Shown piece by piece: positions 5,312-7,269 of a DNA stretch of 7,269 bases. The notes under the pieces are model-generated. The model was not told where the DNA came from. It did not search any database and saw nothing but the letters and a program-made list of their open reading frames with translations. The stretch spans positions 1 through 7,269 of the forward strand of contig JANYDV010000030.1 in NCBI GenBank assembly GCA_025363505.1, written 5' to 3'. Both the position numbers and the translations under genes were made by a program. Origin of the DNA: Bacteroidota bacterium (lineage in GTDB: Bacteria > Bacteroidota > Ignavibacteria > Palsa-1295). Position 1 is the stretch's first letter. Every line of letters begins with the position of its first letter.

Positions 5312-7009
5312 ATGTACAAAATCACTTGCATTCACCCTATTCAAAAATGGCATCAAAGCACTGCAATGGTGCCTGTTCTCGCCTCGATCACCACCTTCAC
5401 CATTGGCTGTGGTACTGCACCACAAGTGGCGGACTACAAACTGTGGTTTGACACAACAACTTCCGCTCATAACCAACGTGAGTTCAGCATCGAAGAAAAA
5501 GATACTCTTGCACAAGCAATAAAAAAACTTGTTGCCCAATATGGCTTTGGGCAACAGTATGCAGATCTGATCAGCACAACCGATCCGTTTGGTTCGCTAT
5601 CGTATCTCGACCCCTATACCACTGCCTATGATGCAACACGAGCACGTAGTCCCGAACTTGCTGCGACCGAACGTTTCAATGATAATCCGTATGGAATACT
5701 CTTCGAACAAACCGGGTCGGGTGCAAAGATTGTCGATATCAAGCGCTCGCGTAAATGCAAATTGCAATTGATGTGCGGGCAAACGATTAGTATGATCGGC
5801 AAGCAACACACCGCAGATCTCAGTTCGGATGAACTTGCACTCGCACTCTACCGAGCCGCCAGTCACGGTACCAACATCGAAATACTATATGGCTCTGTCG
5901 GAAAACGAAAAGGTAAACTTCCTGCTATTTCCGATTTTGCGCCGTCGTTTATTACTTCGAGAATGCTTGATGATAGCACAGGCTATATTCGTTTTGCCGA
6001 GTTCAGCAATAAGATTGATGAATGGATTGAACTGATGGTCGGCAATTTACAAAACCAAGGGATGCAATATCTTGTGCTTGATCTACGGGGCAACAGAGGC
6101 GGCTTTATTAGTGGAATATTTAACATCTCGAAGCTCTTTTCTCTCAATACCGGGAAAGATTCGATGGTGATCGGTGGCTTGAGTGAAAGTAAATACTTCA
6201 AAGGACATTTTCGTGATACCCGCTTTCATAATCTCCCGTTGCTGGTGCTCGTTGATAGAGGAACAGCCAGTGCTGCGGAGGGGCTTGCAGGTGCATTCCA
6301 GGACCGCGACCGTGCAGTCATTATCGGTGAGCAAACATACGGCAAAGGCACAACAATCAGTGAATACGAACTTCCGTATCATCAACTCTTGTGGCTCGCC
6401 AATGGCAGAGTATTCTTACCATCAGGCAGATGTGTCGAACGCCCGTATCGCGGAAGAACACGTTGCGATAGCCGTTTACATTTCGAAGAAACAAATAACT
6501 TCGAACATACACAAGAAGCCCTCTATAATGATACGTCGTATCCGGCATACTATTATTCTGTCAGTCGCAACCTGAAACGCCCGCTCTATGGACACATGGG
6601 TATCATTCCCGACTATATCGTGGAGCCATCAAAGGATACGAACAGTGACATTCAATACTTCAAAACTGGTATTCCACGGTATCTTGCGGAATGGTATGTC
6701 AGCAACATGCTTGATGAGAATCAGCGTGACTCGATTACCTATTTCAATACACCGGATAAGTTTATGGCAAACTTTGTCATACCCGATGATTTGATGAAGC
6801 AAGTGATGCGCACAAAAGATTACTATAAAATCTCCGGGGATGTAGTATCGATATTAAGTAACGAGCTTCAAATTCGCAAACAATTTCGGGTAATGCTTAC
6901 CAAAGAACTCTATGGGATGGGCTACTATTCTCAAGAGCAGTTGCTCGCTGACCCCGTAGTCCGCGAAGCGTTAAAGCATCGTGATATTGCAAGCCGGATG
7001 GTGAAGTGA
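5312..7009 (+). CDS. S41-family C-terminal processing peptidase (Tsp/CtpA-like) with PDZ domain, probable lipoprotein
   Basis: 565-residue envelope serine protease that should cleave proteins near their C termini. Its N-terminus carries a hydrophobic stretch (19-32) and a lipobox-like TIGC with Cys33, so a periplasm-facing lipoprotein is likely; Thr at -3 is unusual. A helical N-terminal region (about 59-100) ends in LDPYTTAYD. The PDZ domain is about 125-200 (GILFEQTG to ILYGSVG). The catalytic core follows: LVLDLRGNRGG (254-264), nucleophile Ser320 in GTASAAE, Asp331, and Lys345 in TYGKGTT. The Ser-to-Lys spacing of 25 and Ser-to-Asp spacing of 11 equal those of E. coli Tsp/Prc (S430, D441, K455). 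FLPSGRCVERPY (368-379) and GIIPDYIVEP (430-439) are further family hallmarks. The tail (about 440-565) matches the long C-terminal region usual in Bacteroidota S41 proteases. The start is set by AGGAG. It is divergent from the two-component operon and could be co-regulated with it. The target is unknown. Confidence 0.93.
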   Translation: MYKITCIHPIQKWHQSTAMVPVLASITTFTIGCGTAPQVADYKLWFDTTTSAHNQREFSIEEKDTLAQAIKKLVAQYGFGQQYADLISTTDPFGSLSYLDPYTTAYDATRARSPELAATERFNDNPYGILFEQTGSGAKIVDIKRSRKCKLQLMCGQTISMIGKQHTADLSSDELALALYRAASHGTNIEILYGSVGKRKGKLPAISDFAPSFITSRMLDDSTGYIRFAEFSNKIDEWIELMVGNLQNQGMQYLVLDLRGNRGGFISGIFNISKLFSLNTGKDSMVIGGLSESKYFKGHFRDTRFHNLPLLVLVDRGTASAAEGLAGAFQDRDRAVIIGEQTYGKGTTISEYELPYHQLLWLANGRVFLPSGRCVERPYRGRTRCDSRLHFEETNNFEHTQEALYNDTSYPAYYYSVSRNLKRPLYGHMGIIPDYIVEPSKDTNSDIQYFKTGIPRYLAEWYVSNMLDENQRDSITYFNTPDKFMANFVIPDDLMKQVMRTKDYYKISGDVVSILSNELQIRKQFRVMLTKELYGMGYYSQEQLLADPVVREALKHRDIASRMVK

Positions 7010-7017
7010 CGTTTTTC

Positions 7018-7058
7018 TCGAATCGTGATGGACTTTTTATAAGCCCATCACGATTTGA
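7018..7058. terminator. strong hairpin between convergent genes, probable bidirectional terminator
   Basis: Perfect 11-bp arms AATCGTGATGG (7021-7031) and CCATCACGATT (7045-7055) are extended outward by one G-U and two Watson-Crick pairs (7018-7020 with 7056-7058). Past one mismatch, three further inner pairs (7033-7035 with 7041-7043) close a 5-nt loop. It begins 8 bp after the protease stop and ends 12 bp before the stop of the convergent gene. There is no uninterrupted U-tract downstream on either strand, so it may work by RNA folding or 3'-end protection rather than as a classic intrinsic terminator. Confidence 0.65.
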
Positions 7059-7070
7059 TATTTGTATAAG

Positions 7071-7269
7071 TTACTTCCTGACCATTAATGTTCTTGCGAC
7101 GTTTGTACCTCCGGCAATGTCGCAAACTAAGATATATGGACCTGCCGAGACTAATGAGACATCTAACTCGAACGAGCTTTGCGTCAGCTGTTTTGTCGGT
7201 GCGCTGATTTCTCGTCCCAGAATATCAAATATCCTGATCTGCTTTATTCCCGCGTTCCGCCACAATGCT
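7071..7269 (-). CDS. T9SS-sorted protein, C-terminal sorting domain only; 5' part outside window
   Basis: Only the last 65 residues are visible; the frame stays open to the right edge, and the stop is TAA at 7073-7071. The visible part is a T9SS type A C-terminal domain: IKQIRIFDILGREIS (8-22), then VSLVSAGPYILVC around 38-50, then a basic end RTLMVRK. It shares the FDILGR/YDILGR and SG-Y/AGPY pattern with the left-edge gene, but the rest differs, so the two are members of the same sorting-domain class and not copies of each other. The passenger, and therefore the function, lies outside the window. It converges on the S41 protease gene across the shared hairpin. Confidence 0.85.
   Translation of the reverse strand, partial: ALWRNAGIKQIRIFDILGREISAPTKQLTQSSFELDVSLVSAGPYILVCDIAGGTNVARTLMVRK

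Noticed and set aside
5225..5554. 109-codon minus-strand ORF over the divergent intergenic region and the start of the protease gene
   Set aside because: It lies antisense to the S41 gene's start and signal sequence, has no domain-like pattern, and the plus-strand gene with AGGAG and an intact protease fold explains the sequence.
1..7269. CRISPR arrays, tandem repeats, insertion sequences, tRNA or rRNA
   Set aside because: No regularly spaced repeats, transposase-like protein, terminal inverted repeats or cloverleaf sequence was found by eye.

Overview
The window looks like a piece of a chromosome from a Gram-negative, Bacteroidota-type bacterium (Bacteroidota sensu lato, possibly the Chlorobi/Ignavibacteria/Kapabacteria side). 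The main evidence is that both edge genes end in type IX secretion (T9SS) C-terminal sorting domains. In addition, the S41 protease has the long C-terminal region common in that group, and a signal-peptide beta-barrel protein has the NYGI-D / SENWF / GIR-FG pattern I recall from such genomes. The phylum placement is inference from protein style; no rRNA or marker gene is present.

Layout from left to right. 1-345 (+) is the 3' end of a T9SS cargo protein (beta-propeller-like tail plus sorting domain). It converges, with a 16-bp gap, on a block of five minus-strand genes spanning 362-5069. In transcription order these are an OmpR-type response regulator (4374-5069), an outer-membrane beta-barrel-like protein (3670-4377), a membrane histidine kinase (2053-3669), a small secreted charged protein (1700-1993) and a 12-TM MFS exporter-like protein (362-1603). 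The first three are fused at their junctions: a 4-nt GTGA overlap, then TAA directly abutting GTG. They are almost certainly one translationally coupled operon. The last two follow after gaps of 59 and 96 bp and may be read through or separately transcribed.

A 242-bp divergent intergenic region (5070-5311) separates the operon from a plus-strand S41 (Tsp/CtpA-family) lipoprotein-type protease (5312-7009). This region holds short inverted repeats built on TCAAA(T) half-sites that could be operator sites. The protease gene ends at a strong hairpin (7018-7058) shared with a convergent, truncated minus-strand T9SS cargo gene (7071-7269).

Working model (inference): this is an envelope-sensing cassette. 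The kinase and regulator have a putative outer-membrane protein made in lock-step with them, and the divergent periplasmic protease, small secreted protein and exporter are candidate outputs. Nothing here shows a CRISPR array, mobile element, tRNA or rRNA. The least ordinary feature is the outer-membrane protein gene inserted between the regulator and kinase genes.
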